Of a stretch of 64,000 nt of DNA, positions 11,201-20,998 are shown piece after piece; positions within the stretch are counted from its first letter, which is position 1; every line of letters starts with the position of its first letter. Made by a program: the position numbers and the translations under genes. Below the pieces are notes generated by a model that was given only the letters and a program-made list of their open reading frames with translations, was not told where the DNA came from and searched no databases. Origin of the DNA: Coprinellus micaceus. Taxonomy: Eukaryota; Basidiomycota; Agaricomycetes; Agaricales; Psathyrellaceae. Location of the stretch: NCBI GenBank assembly GCA_951394405.1, contig OX596336.1, positions 4,588,001 through 4,652,000 of the forward strand. Direction: 5' to 3'.

Positions 11201-13602
11201 CCAAGGCGGCCTCAGCTCCCAAAGCAGTCAAGTCTACTACAGGGAAAAAACGGCCCAAAGCTGCACCTGCAACCGCTAACTCAGGAACTGACAAACAGCC
11301 AGTCGGACCCACTCTCCCGGCAGCTTCATTGAATCCTGCGGTCGCCGAACAATCCCACGCCCCGTCGAAGAAGGCTCGGGGGCGGCCCAAAGCCGTACCC
11401 GCAGCCGATAACCATGTCCCGCCGAATCCACAACCCGGCCCACCTGGGGCAACAACCGCTGCCGCCACACCACAGCGACAAATTCGCAGAGTGAAACTCA
11501 TTCTCGGTCCCCCTCCTGGTTCATCCAACCATGGCTCGAAGTCGGCTATCCCTGCGGAACCTCCTCTGGCGGCTAGCTCTAAAAGCATTACCCCTGTTGT
11601 CCGCCATCTCAGTCACTATGGAACGACCCCCTTGAAGGCCTATTAATTTAGTGTTCCAATGGGGCCTTAAGGGGGTCGTTCCATAGTGACTGAGATGTTG
11701 TCCGCCCTCCCCATCCGTCCACCTCACGATCAGGCCAATCCGCACCTTCAACTCGCCATCCTATCCCAGAGCCCTCATCTGCAGAAGCCCTCATATCATT
11801 GGATACTGGTACAAACTCGGGAACTGAGAATGTTCGCCGTGACGACAGTACCATGATGTCTTCGGTCACCCCTAACAATGCTCACACTCTTCAATCCGCC
11901 GCCGTCGGAGGCGCTCAATCCACAACCGACGCGGTACCTAACTCCTCCGCCGATGGGAAGGAACAGGGGAACCCAGTCGATTCCGGGAAGGGGACAGTTG
12001 GAAAGATCCGCCTCTCAAAGAAGTTGAACATCGCTACCGTCAAGTTCCATGCCCTTGGGCATTATCCTCCCACTATTCGGTTCTTTGGACCAACGGACCT
12101 TTATTCCACAGAATGGGTAAGATTCCGTTACACTACTGCACTCTGCATCGCCTCTGACCATAGTCTTATTCCCAGGGAGAGAGCTTCCATCGATCGCCGA
12201 AAGCTTGGTTCAAGTCGACTTCAAAAAGGTTTATTCGAAAGGAAATATCTCAGCATGAGCGCAAGAGGGCACGCCTGAAGAGGGTAAAGCAACGCATCTT
12301 GTCGAAACCTCAGTCTCCCAACGCTCAGCGGCTGTGGGAGCAGCATACGGCCGCTCGGGACCCAAACATTCACCACCACATCGGCGCTTCCACTCAGTCA
12401 CCTGTATACCTTCAGCAATTCACCCCCAACGAAAGTGGTCCATTATCGACCGATCCGGCTTGCTTGGTTAGTAGACCGTCTTTTCACTTGTCGACACGGC
12501 TAAGGTCTTACTGCTATCAATAGTTCTTCGTCCGAAATCTAAAGCAGCATCTCTTTTCCCGGTTTCTTTTAGCCACGGATCCTAAGCTCGAAGACAAGGA
12601 TCTTGACGACCTACACCAGATCTTCGACTGGTCCGATATTTCGTTCAAGAACGACCGTATTTATACTCACCGCATCATGCGCATCAAGTTCGCGACCTAC
12701 GACACCAGGCGAGACGAGGATATAATCCACCTGGATACGGACCAATCCAACGTGATGCTATTAAATAAAGCATATTCGTTCGGAGGCTCGTCTCATCCTT
12801 TCACATACGGCAAAGTCATCGCAATTATACATGCAGACGTAGCCTTTGTAAGCGACATCGGACGCCGCGGGGCTGACTATTTTCATCGGCGGATGGAAGC
12901 TCTCTGGGTGCGGTGGTACCAAGTGCAACCTACCGACCGACCCAGCGGTCTGGCGCCCGACAAAGCAAAGCTTCTTCCAATCGGCGACCCAGGATCCCAT
13001 GGTTTCGTAAACCCCGAGGAGGTCCTTCGCGCCTGCCACATGGTGCCCGATTTCGATAAAGGATTAAGGTATCCCGAAGGTGTAGGCAAGTCTGCCGTTG
13101 CGAACGATAAGAATGACTACGAGATGTACTTCATTAACCGGTGAGTCTTTGGTACTTTCTATCCAAGGTCCGGGGTCTGATCTCCTTCTGTGGTAGATTT
13201 GTAGACCGAGATATGTTTATGCGTTACGAATGGGGTCTGGCGGTTGGCCATGTCTACTCTCACAAAGACGCCACCCAGGCAAATGAACAAGTTCTCGCTG
13301 GCCGGAGCTCCAGTCGAGCTGAGGAGCGAGATGCACCAAACCCCACCGTGGAATCAACACACCTAATGCCAACCACCTCAGGCCAACCTTCCAGTAACTC
13401 AGGTCAAGAGCTTGTCGAGCCCTCAGCAAAGGGCTTAGACATATCCGCCGCAGGAGGCGAAGGTGGCGAAGATGGCGAAGGGGATGAACGAGAGTCCGAG
13501 GAAGAATTCGACGGCGACGGCGACAACGACGACCAAGACTACATCACCGATCTCGAGCGGGACTCTGAGGATGAGAGGGAAGCCACCTTATTTGGGTCCT
13601 AG
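8215..13602 (+). CDS. Plavaka-family DNA transposase, interrupted
   Basis: A multi-exon transposase gene. Exon 1 encodes a zinc-finger-like N-terminus (CSACGNTF...LLSNHQKSRC), then a basic stretch. The long second part (8830-9910) is Pro/Ser-rich, then enters the Plavaka core: GVMLWSDATHLSTF, WPLYMLFGN, HLAYFDS. Later exons carry RIFTYSADYPEK, a CPCVRCLV zinc knuckle (about 10300), VVDVLHEYEIGVFKALFLHL, QTIRRFSSN, INARWHALAKLRMHT, HALGHYPPTIRFFGPTD and DRDMFMRYEW. These blocks appear in the order known for Plavaka transposases, which cut and paste DNA in basidiomycete genomes. A 90-bp hairpin element at 11606-11695 interrupts the frame and adds a stop. I could not identify the terminal inverted repeats of the whole transposon. 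Confidence 0.8.
11606..11695. mobile_element. 90-bp foldback MITE in the transposase gene
   Basis: Two arms of 35-36 bp (11605-11640 and 11663-11697) are reverse complements apart from one missing base, around a 22-bp AT-rich loop. The element is flanked by an 11-bp direct repeat, TGTTGTCCGCC, at 11595-11605 and 11696-11706, which overlaps the outermost bases of the hairpin. Removing one repeat and the insert restores one continuous reading frame through the transposase, so this is a recent insertion into coding sequence. The insert length (101 bp with one repeat) shifts the frame and introduces TAA in the loop. Confidence 0.85.
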
Positions 13603-13678
13603 AGGTGGCTCAAGAATGGCCTCCGATTTGGCTCCAGAGGCCGTATATCTGGAACTCTGGAACTCCCGGGTCGGGGGC

Positions 13679-13901
13679 TGTTGGAAGTGGTCAATCGACA
13701 GCCTAGACTTGATATTGGTGCAGTGCTATATGTGACTGTATCCCACACGGTGACGAGCCTGTGTATGGGGAATGTTTAAGGCCCCATAGTATCAACATCT
13801 GCACACTGTCTATCCATAGGGTGGTAGCTCAGTGGTAGAGCGTCCAGTCTAGTCAACGGATGGTCCCAGGTTCGATTCCTGGTCACTCCAATACTTTAAC
13901 A
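13679..13901 (+). repeat. Solo LTR of the tRNA-bearing TRIM (copy 1)
   Basis: This 223-bp LTR begins TGTTGG and ends TTTAACA (TG...CA ends with a short inverted TGTT/AACA). It is flanked by the 5-bp duplication GGGGC at 13674-13678 and 13902-13906. Its sequence matches the reverse complement of the LTRs at 50.2-51.1 and 61.8 kb with no difference that I can see. It sits 77 bp past the stop of the Plavaka transposase and so may lie inside that transposon. Confidence 0.9.
13818..13890 (+). tRNA. tRNA-Thr(AGT)-like sequence within the LTR
   Basis: The D arm is GCTC/GAGC with an A box TAGCTCAGTGGTAGAGC. The T arm is CCAGG/CCTGG around TTCGATT, a perfect B box. The anticodon stem is TCC(A)GT/ACGGA with one bulged A, and the 7-nt loop CTAGTCA would give anticodon AGT. 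The acceptor stem has pairs 2-7 (two are G-T) but an A-C mismatch at pair 1, and position 37 is C instead of a purine. It looks like a slightly decayed tRNA copied into an LTR, not a working tRNA gene. Confidence 0.6.
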
Positions 13902-14890
13902 GGGGCAGGCCGACCTGTGATACTGTAACGTACAAGGCATGCTATCTTCTCTATTGCAGAAAATGAACCAGACCACATCTTTGCTGTTGCTCGCCCCGCA
14001 GGCCTCCCTCACTGACGCTCGAAAAACACCTTAGGGTACCTTCGGTCGAACTCGAAGTTTCCCGTGTTCGAAAGGCTCACAACGCCGTTCTTTGCAGGCC
14101 CAGAGGCGACAAGACGAGATGAGGTGCCCAATGAGATTTCCGGAAGCTTGGGGACCCTTTGCATTTAGGGGTACTGTGAGTGGCCAACATATCGTGACGT
14201 TTCGAGGCCAAATACTGAGATGACATCCAACCGCCAGGGCTGCAAGCGATATCCAACTAGACGCCCTAGGTCCATATCTTCCTCCAGGGCCGGGTGTCGT
14301 CCCCAAAGGCAAGGACGTCATGGATCGCCATGCTCTCTGCTCCATCCTCGCAGCCAGTGAGGACCTCCAGCTCGAGGAGCCCTTCTCCTACATCAAGGGT
14401 TTCATCACGCTCCTAGCCTCAATCTCCATCGTCAACGTCGGCAATGCCGATTTCGCATTCTCGACAGCCGCCAACCAGAGCGCCGACCAATTCAATCGGT
14501 ATCTTCACGCGCAAGCCCGACGGTGCAATCTCCTATGACGACACATTGAGTTCTGTGGTGGTAGCTGAAATCCGCGGCCGGACGGCTCCAAGACCCGGCT
14601 GTCGATGTCACTTTCATCGAGACTGGCTCGGGGGGCCTCTCAGGCTAGCCTCCCAGCAGACTGGGTGGTTGAAGTCGGCTGGCTGATAGTAGGCAGTACC
14701 AGTGGCTGACTTGTGGGTACGGCAGTCCAGGCTAAGCCGCCCCCATTGTATAAATTCTCCCCAGCGGTTCACGAACAATGTCCCCCAGTACTCCAGGTTT
14801 ATCCTTTTCTCACCTGGAAGTATCCGTGCATCGGAACTCCCGAGAGTGCCTCCTTTCCCCGCTCGAATCACCCTGTTCCTGCTCGTCAAC
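13902..14890. other. Intergenic, with an unrecognised coding-like fragment
   Basis: A plus frame at about 14320-14538 (ATG 14320, with EEPFSYIKGFITLLASISI) reads like a short piece of protein but has no partner exons that I can join, and a stop lies upstream. I see no RNA gene or repeat in the rest. Confidence 0.3.
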
Positions 14891-16700
14891 ATGGCGTACA
14901 GCGAGTATGCTCTCGGTCTTCCTGGTCGACATCCGTGTATGCCCATTATGCATGTGGCTACAAATCATCCTTCGCTCGAAGAAGTAACTGGGGTTGGGAC
15001 TGTCTACGTCGGGTTCATGAAGACGGACTTGAGGTCGATGAAGAGCGCGTATGGTTTCGAAAAGCGGTTAACCTGCCCTAAAGGCGGACCATCGGAATGG
15101 GAGGCACAGGGTGAGCTCTTTGTCGGACCACACCAGATCCAGAACATACTCACAAATCCTCCAAGACTTGTAGAGCTTCTGCCCGGTGACTACCTCTTTC
15201 TGAGGGATCCGGAGATTTCAAAAGATCCCAACGACGACGTTCTGGCCACAATGGTCACAGGAAAGTGGGTGTCATATGGAGATATTCCCCTTCCAGGTTC
15301 ACTGACGTGCATTATTCAAGATGGCACCACGAAGACGATGACCGCGACGCTTTCGATCGTGCTACGCAGCGGATCCTGGGTCCGAAGCGAGGTCGCGACC
15401 CCGAATCGACCGCTTTCGAAAACACAAACCGCTCTCTCCAACCGCGCGGGCAAAGAACCTATTCCATTGGTTCCAGCGTGCAGCAGCTCCGCAAGGCCGT
15501 AGCGCCAAACGCATCACTGAAGCCAAACCATACGCCTTATGCCCAGGAACGTCAGAGCATGGTGAAGGATTTGCTTGATGTAAGTTGAATACGTGTTTGT
15601 TGTCGGTGCTCGAACGTTGACAGAACCTTCCTTTAGTCCACGTCGACTTTGCTCCTCAACGTCCAGAACGCCCTACCAACCGATTGCCGCGAAGCTTTGG
15701 CTGCCGACGCCGAGTTAACTGGTTGACCTAGTGGTGGCAAGAAAGGGATTTATGGCACTAGTAGCACCCAGATCAGCATCTCTTCCGCGGGCCTTTCATC
15801 TTCCGGTTAGTTCATCGAATCAGTATATACCCTGGCTGTCCCTAATGTATTCGGTTTGTGTTGTGTCCTCCAGAAAAGAGCCTGGCGGGTCAGCTCGGTG
15901 AATTCGGCGCTGCACACTACGATGGATTCGACAGCCCCGACCATCTTACAACAATGTTCTCCAACCCTGATATCCCAGCGTCCTATCAACCTGGAGCCTT
16001 CACGTTCTACAGCTTGGTATCTTCGTCACGCTAGAGAAGTACGTCGGGATCACCTTCTCTGGACGGAGGCGTCATGTCGGAACCGCACCCACACCTCCAC
16101 CTGGGCGCAGGCCAGCGTGCTCAGCCTATCGCCTGACTTCTGTTCACTTCCCAAAGCCGCAGCAGTGGACGGGTCATCCAGGTTCACCTTGGCGTCCTTA
16201 CCTAGCAAGGCCACCGTACCCAGAGTCACGACCACGGAGGTGATGCCCTGTACATCACACCGGAGATGATCAATAAGGAGTACGAGGGGACCTTCCAATA
16301 GAGTATCACTTAAACTGGCTATTTTTGACATTTCAACAGAAATCTCGGCTTCGTGCCCCAGTGCACGAAACGTTCGACGTACGCGGGAAGCGGTCACGTC
16401 GTCATGGATAGGGAAGCGCACGTTACGTTCATGTGACGATCCCTACACCAGCTGAGCGCTGAACACTTATATATGGAGGCAGCTCCCATTAGAGTACGGT
16501 GTGGAGATCGACACAAGGGAAATCATGGAAGCGATAAGCTACACAAACGAACGGGGAAAGCGGGTCCGTCTATCCGACTGGTCGTCGGCGCCCAACGTAA
16601 CCCGAGTATCTGAAGAACGCCAGAGGAATGAAGAAATCTGGGTAGCATATCAGGCGAGGGTGCGGAAATTCATCCCTCATGTTGCTGGTCGACCTTCTTA
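14891..16700 (+). pseudogene. Dioxygenase-like unknown protein, paralog B, decayed
   Basis: This copy parallels the gene at 1-2027. An N-terminal exon starts MAYSEYALGLPGRH (ATG 14891). RTYSIGSSVQQLRKAVAP (about 15440-15520) matches CYSIGAAVQVSRRVVAP of copy A, and LLLNVQNALP matches LLNVQSALP. The core HYDGFDSPDHLTTMF...FSGRRRHVGTAPTPP is conserved, as is the C-terminal block ending in VRKFIPHV. There are in-frame TGA stops after the LTG motif (about 15724) and inside TFM.RSLHQL (about 16434), plus a frame change near 15300. The acidic linker of copy A is absent. The conserved motifs make the homology clear; the stops make a product unlikely. Confidence 0.6.
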
Positions 16701-18911
16701 ACTATCACACGTTGTACATACTTGCGAAGGCTACTACACTTTGATCTTGCTCCTTGCCTGTTGGCTAAGTCTCCTCTTTCCGGATCAAAGCACGGAATCG
16801 TATAGCCTGACTATCTGCTCCGAGCCGTTGTCCTTGAAATTTGGACTCGATGGTTGCCCGGCTCAAATCCAAGTTGCGCTCAGTGTCCCTTCCCCAACCC
16901 ACCGTGTCTCTCCTTGTCTCTCCATTTCCAAGCCCGCGTAGCTCAACTCCTCATGTCAACCAGCCAAAACGAAAGCTATGCACACTAAGACTCGATGCAC
17001 TGGAAGTCGGGGAATAGGCACTTCCACGCATATTATGGGACACACTGTAGCACAGTCCCTGGCAAACATCCCGTGGATCACCAACTCTGCCATGCATATC
17101 AGGTCTGCCAGCGTTGTCAGATGTATCATGTATATCTGGATGATGGACGATTATAAGCGCCGTTCAACCCTCCCATTGGCCATCATACTTGGGAACGATT
17201 ATCTAAACTATTTGGACATATCCTCCATCACGGAATTCCGTGATGTTATCGTGCACGATACTTTTGAGCGTCGGCGTAGCAGTGAGAACAGTAGGACCGC
17301 AAGTTCTGGCTCTTTTCTTGCGAGGGGTCAAATATCCGAGCCAATAAAGGCTTCTAGGCTGATATTATGGCCCAAACTACCTACCCATCACATTAGGCGC
17401 GCGTGCTAGCGTCAGGAACCCCTCCGGCCACGAATGTCGGCAATATTTGGAGCTCGACCGCACCTGAGGTCCCCAACTTGAGCAGCGAATTGATTTGGAC
17501 CCTCCGTTTGCGATTGACACGCTCCGGGAGGCGGGCCTATCTTGACAGATCTTGACTCTCAGCTGCCCCGCATTGGCACATGCTGCTACTATAAAATGTG
17601 GGGTACGCGCATACCAGAGACCTTTCAGAGAAAGGCTCAGAAGCTCAAGAGTATTGTAGGTGGATTCCTGCACCTGGTGGCCCACCGGTAGACCTTTGGC
17701 AGACCTCGCTGTCCAGGGCGCCCGAATTATCTTCGCTTTTTGCGCGCTGCGAAGTCCTAGGATTATATATATATATTTCAAACCCTTCTCCAAGCAATTC
17801 CAGGGTGTTCCTGGGCTACTGTCAGGCCCATTTTAGCTTGACTTTAGCCCGAAAAATGTATCATACACCAGTCCAATGCCTCCAGAAATTGCCCCTATTT
17901 ATTCTCTGATGCGCCTGTGGCGCAATTCTTTTTTCGATTTCCCCCCGTTTGGTACCCAGGTGAATGGCACCCAAACCGGCAACGGAACCCAACCCTGAAG
18001 ACCATGGGTCGGCAATTCCCGACAACCACCCTGCGGGCTGTGAACTTTTTAGGCGACATCATTGGTCAAAGCAACTCGGGGCCCTCCTCTTCCTTCCGCC
18101 CACCACTGCACCAAGCGCTCGATATTATAGCGCTCAATGCTCACCCTTCGTCCCCACTGGGCTCTCAATGGTTCATGGGCCAGTGGGACAACACTAGAAG
18201 CCCCACCAGAGGGCCAACTAGAGGGCCGAGGTTGATTGGGGGATTGGTGAATTATGTGCACGATGATGATGCAAAACTCGGGAGTGTGGACCTGAAACTG
18301 GGTCTGGGCAATGGAGCGTACACAATCCTCATGCTGGGGGTTTCTTGATATCCCTGGAATCTTCATCACCGCTGTTAATTCACTTGGTACTCTTCGCGAT
18401 TGCCGCCTTAATCCCGGTGATCGCCTTGCTCATATCTCTTCGATGTACCCTCCGACGCGCGAGGTTCTTTGTCTGCATCGCCTTGCTAATGAACGGTTGC
18501 TAATCGCTATTCTTAGTGTTAAAAGCTGTGTGCGGCAACGCATTCCGAGACCCCTGTCCTATCTAATGCCGCCGTAATAGCCACTGTGATTATTATCGGT
18601 TGGTTCGGCGTGCCTGACCGACATCGCCATCGAGCCCTTGCACACCTTGTCCCTTGTGTTCCCTTTGCCGCCATCGCCCCACTCGCTCGAGAATAACGGC
18701 CTCGTTGCCTACCGATTGACAGCTCGAACGTGTATACGGACCAGACCGTACGACCTCGAGGCGCCTCATCCCCAATGAAGCGATGTGCGTACAATCACAG
18801 TGTGCCATTGATGGGCGCCTATCCTCGCAGTCCACCACATTTGGACAAGTGAATGGGAGCAGTATGTTCCCATGTCTGCCCAGGGCACCTGACGCCTGTC
18901 AACCGCACCTC
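16701..18911. other. Long intergenic region
   Basis: Several frames of 100-143 codons occur (for example 16978-17409 and 17917-18348 plus), but they are low in complexity or overlap on both strands and show no domain. A perfect 20-bp palindrome lies at 17226-17245. I see no RNA gene or transposon ends. Confidence 0.4.
17226..17245. repeat. 20-bp perfect palindrome
   Basis: The stretch is fully self-complementary around a central GAATTC (arms CATCACG/CGTGATG). It has no gene within 1 kb that it obviously serves. It could be a dimeric transcription-factor site or chance. Confidence 0.5.
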
Positions 18912-18918
18912 TATTTAA
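18912..18918 (+). promoter_or_regulatory. Candidate TATA box
   Basis: TATTTAA lies 136 bp upstream of the ZZ-protein ATG, followed by a C/T-rich stretch typical of fungal 5' untranslated leaders. Confidence 0.35.
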
Positions 18919-19053
18919 CGATAACGCCGCCGTTGCCCTTTCCTTCCCTCCCATCCTTCCCTCCCCCCACCGTCGCCAGCGTCGGGAGTGCCCCATCCCG
19001 ATCTCTATCTCACCCTCCTCCGTTGCTGGTCGTACTTGTCCACCCTCAACACG

Positions 19054-20577
19054 ATGGCGACAGCGGCCTCCCTCTCCTTCAGCATCTCTGGCTTCGGTCA
19101 GACGACCACCATCCCTGACGACGACGTCGCCAGGCTCATGTACTACCTCAACTGTGTCACCGTCTCCCTCGGCATCGACATCCTCCAAGACGATCTCGTC
19201 GACTACAGGAACTACCACCGCCTCTCAGGGGTTCGCATCGCGCTCGTGTTCAAGTCCGCCGTCGAGTTCTCCCCGGATATCTTCATCGACAAGCTCATCT
19301 TCAAGGACGACGCAGGCGAAGTCATCCCCAGCGGCTCAAGCAACAAGTTCGTCAACATTACTGCGGCGTGCGACGTCGTCAGTATCTCGAGGGACTTCAT
19401 CATCGGAGGCCAGGTGAAGGATGTGACCAAAGTCATGTTCTATCGCTCGAGCTGGCTCAAGACCTACTACACCGACCCCGTCGAGCGCATTGCCAAGATC
19501 ATCCTCGGCACGAAGCACTGCTCGCATTGCGAGGGTAACCCAGGCATGTGTGCCTGCTCGACGTGCCCTCGTGGCTCCGACAGCGAGTGCAAGCCCCTCT
19601 TCGAATCCTTCCTTGATGTTCTCCTCACCGGAACTACCCCCTCCACGTCGTCAGCTCCACCCCGCGCGCGATCCCCTGCGCCACCGCCCAAAGCGCCACC
19701 AAGGAATCAGCATCAAGCAAATTGCGATGGATGTGGATGGCAGCTCTTCTCTGGTCCGCGGTTCAAATGCAATCAGTGCTACGACTACGATCTCTGCGAT
19801 GGCTGCTACAAGGCCAACAAGCACATCGACACCGGGCATCACTTCCGCCGCTATGAGCGCCCAGACGACTCGCCCGTCTACCTACCCGTCAGGCCGACGT
19901 CGTCCTCGTCGGCCCCTCCTCCTCCGTACCAGGAGGCCACCCGTTCCACCTCGAGCACGACTTCGAGCACGAGGTCGCCGCCGCCACCACCTCCTCCCTC
20001 CCGCTTCGTCGCGCCTCTCCCCAGCGAGATCGACAAGAAGACTCCCCTGTCTTCATCCTCGAACGCCAACCCGGCTGCGACCGGGTTCTTCTACCAATCG
20101 ATGTCTATCACGGAGCTGAAAGCCTTCCTCTCCGAACGCGACGTCGACGTCGGCGATATCCTCGACAAGGAGACGCTTTGCAAGCGTGTCTGGGAGACTC
20201 ACTGCGACTGCATGTCGATCTCTGAGCTCAATACCTTCCTCTCTTCTAAGAAGATCTCCACCGCCGGGTGCAGGTCGATCAACGACCGCCGCGAGAAGGC
20301 CAAGGCCGCGTTCGTGCCTCCCACCCGTCCCCCCGTGAATAGGGGAGGTGGAAGCGGTGGGTGGAGGAAGGACGATATTGTAGTGCTGACGGGGTTGAGC
20401 AAGGCGGATATGAATGGCAAGATGGGGAAGATCCAGATCGTGGATACCGCGGCTGGGAAGGTTACGGTGTGGGTGGATGACTTGGGGAGGGCGTTCAAGG
20501 TGAAGTACGAGAACGTCGCTCCGTATGTGGAGGAGCTTGGAGCGGATTTGCCTGACGAGCCCGAGGAGTTGGAGTGA
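19054..20577 (+). CDS. ZZ-type zinc finger protein
   Basis: An intronless frame of 507 residues. I chose ATG 19054 because the frame upstream of it is Leu/Ser-rich leader-like sequence and the MATAASLSFSISGFGQ start follows a good context. The N-terminal 150 residues look like a beta-rich globular domain. A Cys cluster (CSHCEGNPGMCACSTC) follows at about 155-172. The ZZ finger is at about 224-263: CDGCGWQLFSGPRFKC, CYDYDLC, then HIDTGHH. ZZ domains bind two zinc ions and often read protein N-termini or modified histone tails. A Pro/Ser linker comes next, then two similar short segments (MSITELKAFLS and MSISELNTFLS, SAP-like). A C-terminal KOW-like unit has NGKMGKIQIVD. The exact partner is unknown. 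Confidence 0.8.
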   Translation: MATAASLSFSISGFGQTTTIPDDDVARLMYYLNCVTVSLGIDILQDDLVDYRNYHRLSGVRIALVFKSAVEFSPDIFIDKLIFKDDAGEVIPSGSSNKFVNITAACDVVSISRDFIIGGQVKDVTKVMFYRSSWLKTYYTDPVERIAKIILGTKHCSHCEGNPGMCACSTCPRGSDSECKPLFESFLDVLLTGTTPSTSSAPPRARSPAPPPKAPPRNQHQANCDGCGWQLFSGPRFKCNQCYDYDLCDGCYKANKHIDTGHHFRRYERPDDSPVYLPVRPTSSSSAPPPPYQEATRSTSSTTSSTRSPPPPPPPSRFVAPLPSEIDKKTPLSSSSNANPAATGFFYQSMSITELKAFLSERDVDVGDILDKETLCKRVWETHCDCMSISELNTFLSSKKISTAGCRSINDRREKAKAAFVPPTRPPVNRGGGSGGWRKDDIVVLTGLSKADMNGKMGKIQIVDTAAGKVTVWVDDLGRAFKVKYENVAPYVEELGADLPDEPEELE

Positions 20578-20856
20578 TTCGCTCTAGCGTCTCCCCACCC
20601 ATTGTCATCGCATTCTTCTGATTCACAAGGACTCGATATCATGATCTGGATTTTGTACTCTAGATACCCCACCTCAATGCCATTGTATTGCAATCCATAG
20701 TGCATGGGTGACCGACCTCCGTGAGTATGAGGGAACCACCGTCGACTCGCGACCACTTGTTCTGCAAACATAGGAACCTGGCGAGCGCTTCGACGAGTGA
20801 AATGACAGTGTATACAGGCTCAACTCGCAAACTCAGGCTCTGAACCAGCACGGCAT

Positions 20857-20866
20857 GGGCGCTTAA
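20857..20866 (-). promoter_or_regulatory. TTAAGCGCCC motif
   Basis: One of five exact copies of this 10-mer in the window. This one lies between convergent genes and has no called gene nearby to serve. Confidence 0.25.
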
Positions 20867-20971
20867 CTTCCAATTGATTTGCCGGGAATGTGGGAATCGT
20901 ACAGGGACATCACGCCGGCAGCCGATCTAGTATTCAACCTTCGACCGCGACCACCACCATGCTTGGAACGT

Positions 20972-20987
20972 CACACACACACACACA
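20972..20987. repeat. (CA)8 microsatellite
   Basis: A short dinucleotide run just past the 3' end of the serine hydrolase gene. It is the only such run noticed in the window. Confidence 0.8.
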
Positions 20988-20998
20988 CCACCGTGGTA

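Larger units (their letters stand above)
8215..13678 (+). mobile_element. Plavaka DNA transposon (ends not resolved)
   Basis: The span is the transposase gene plus about 75 bp of 3' flank up to the solo LTR. The true element is probably larger. A GC-rich, locally self-complementary stretch at about 7970-8010 could be part of the 5' end, but no matching 3' terminal repeat was seen. Confidence 0.55.

Noticed and set aside
13818..13890. A normal, functional tRNA gene
   Set aside because: The sequence recurs five times inside identical LTRs with target duplications, and has a mismatched first acceptor pair, a bulged anticodon stem and C at position 37.
13679..13901. A tRNA-derived SINE
   Set aside because: The tRNA part is near the 3' end of the unit, not at its head. 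The ends are TG...CA with 5-bp duplications, and the array has LTR-internal-LTR order with primer site and purine tract.
16978..18348. Plus frames of 143 codons at 16978 and 17917
   Set aside because: No domain, no paired exons and no good start context. Composition resembles random sequence.
20972..20987. CA repeat as a regulatory or structural signal
   Set aside because: It is short, common in eukaryotic genomes, and lies between convergent gene ends.
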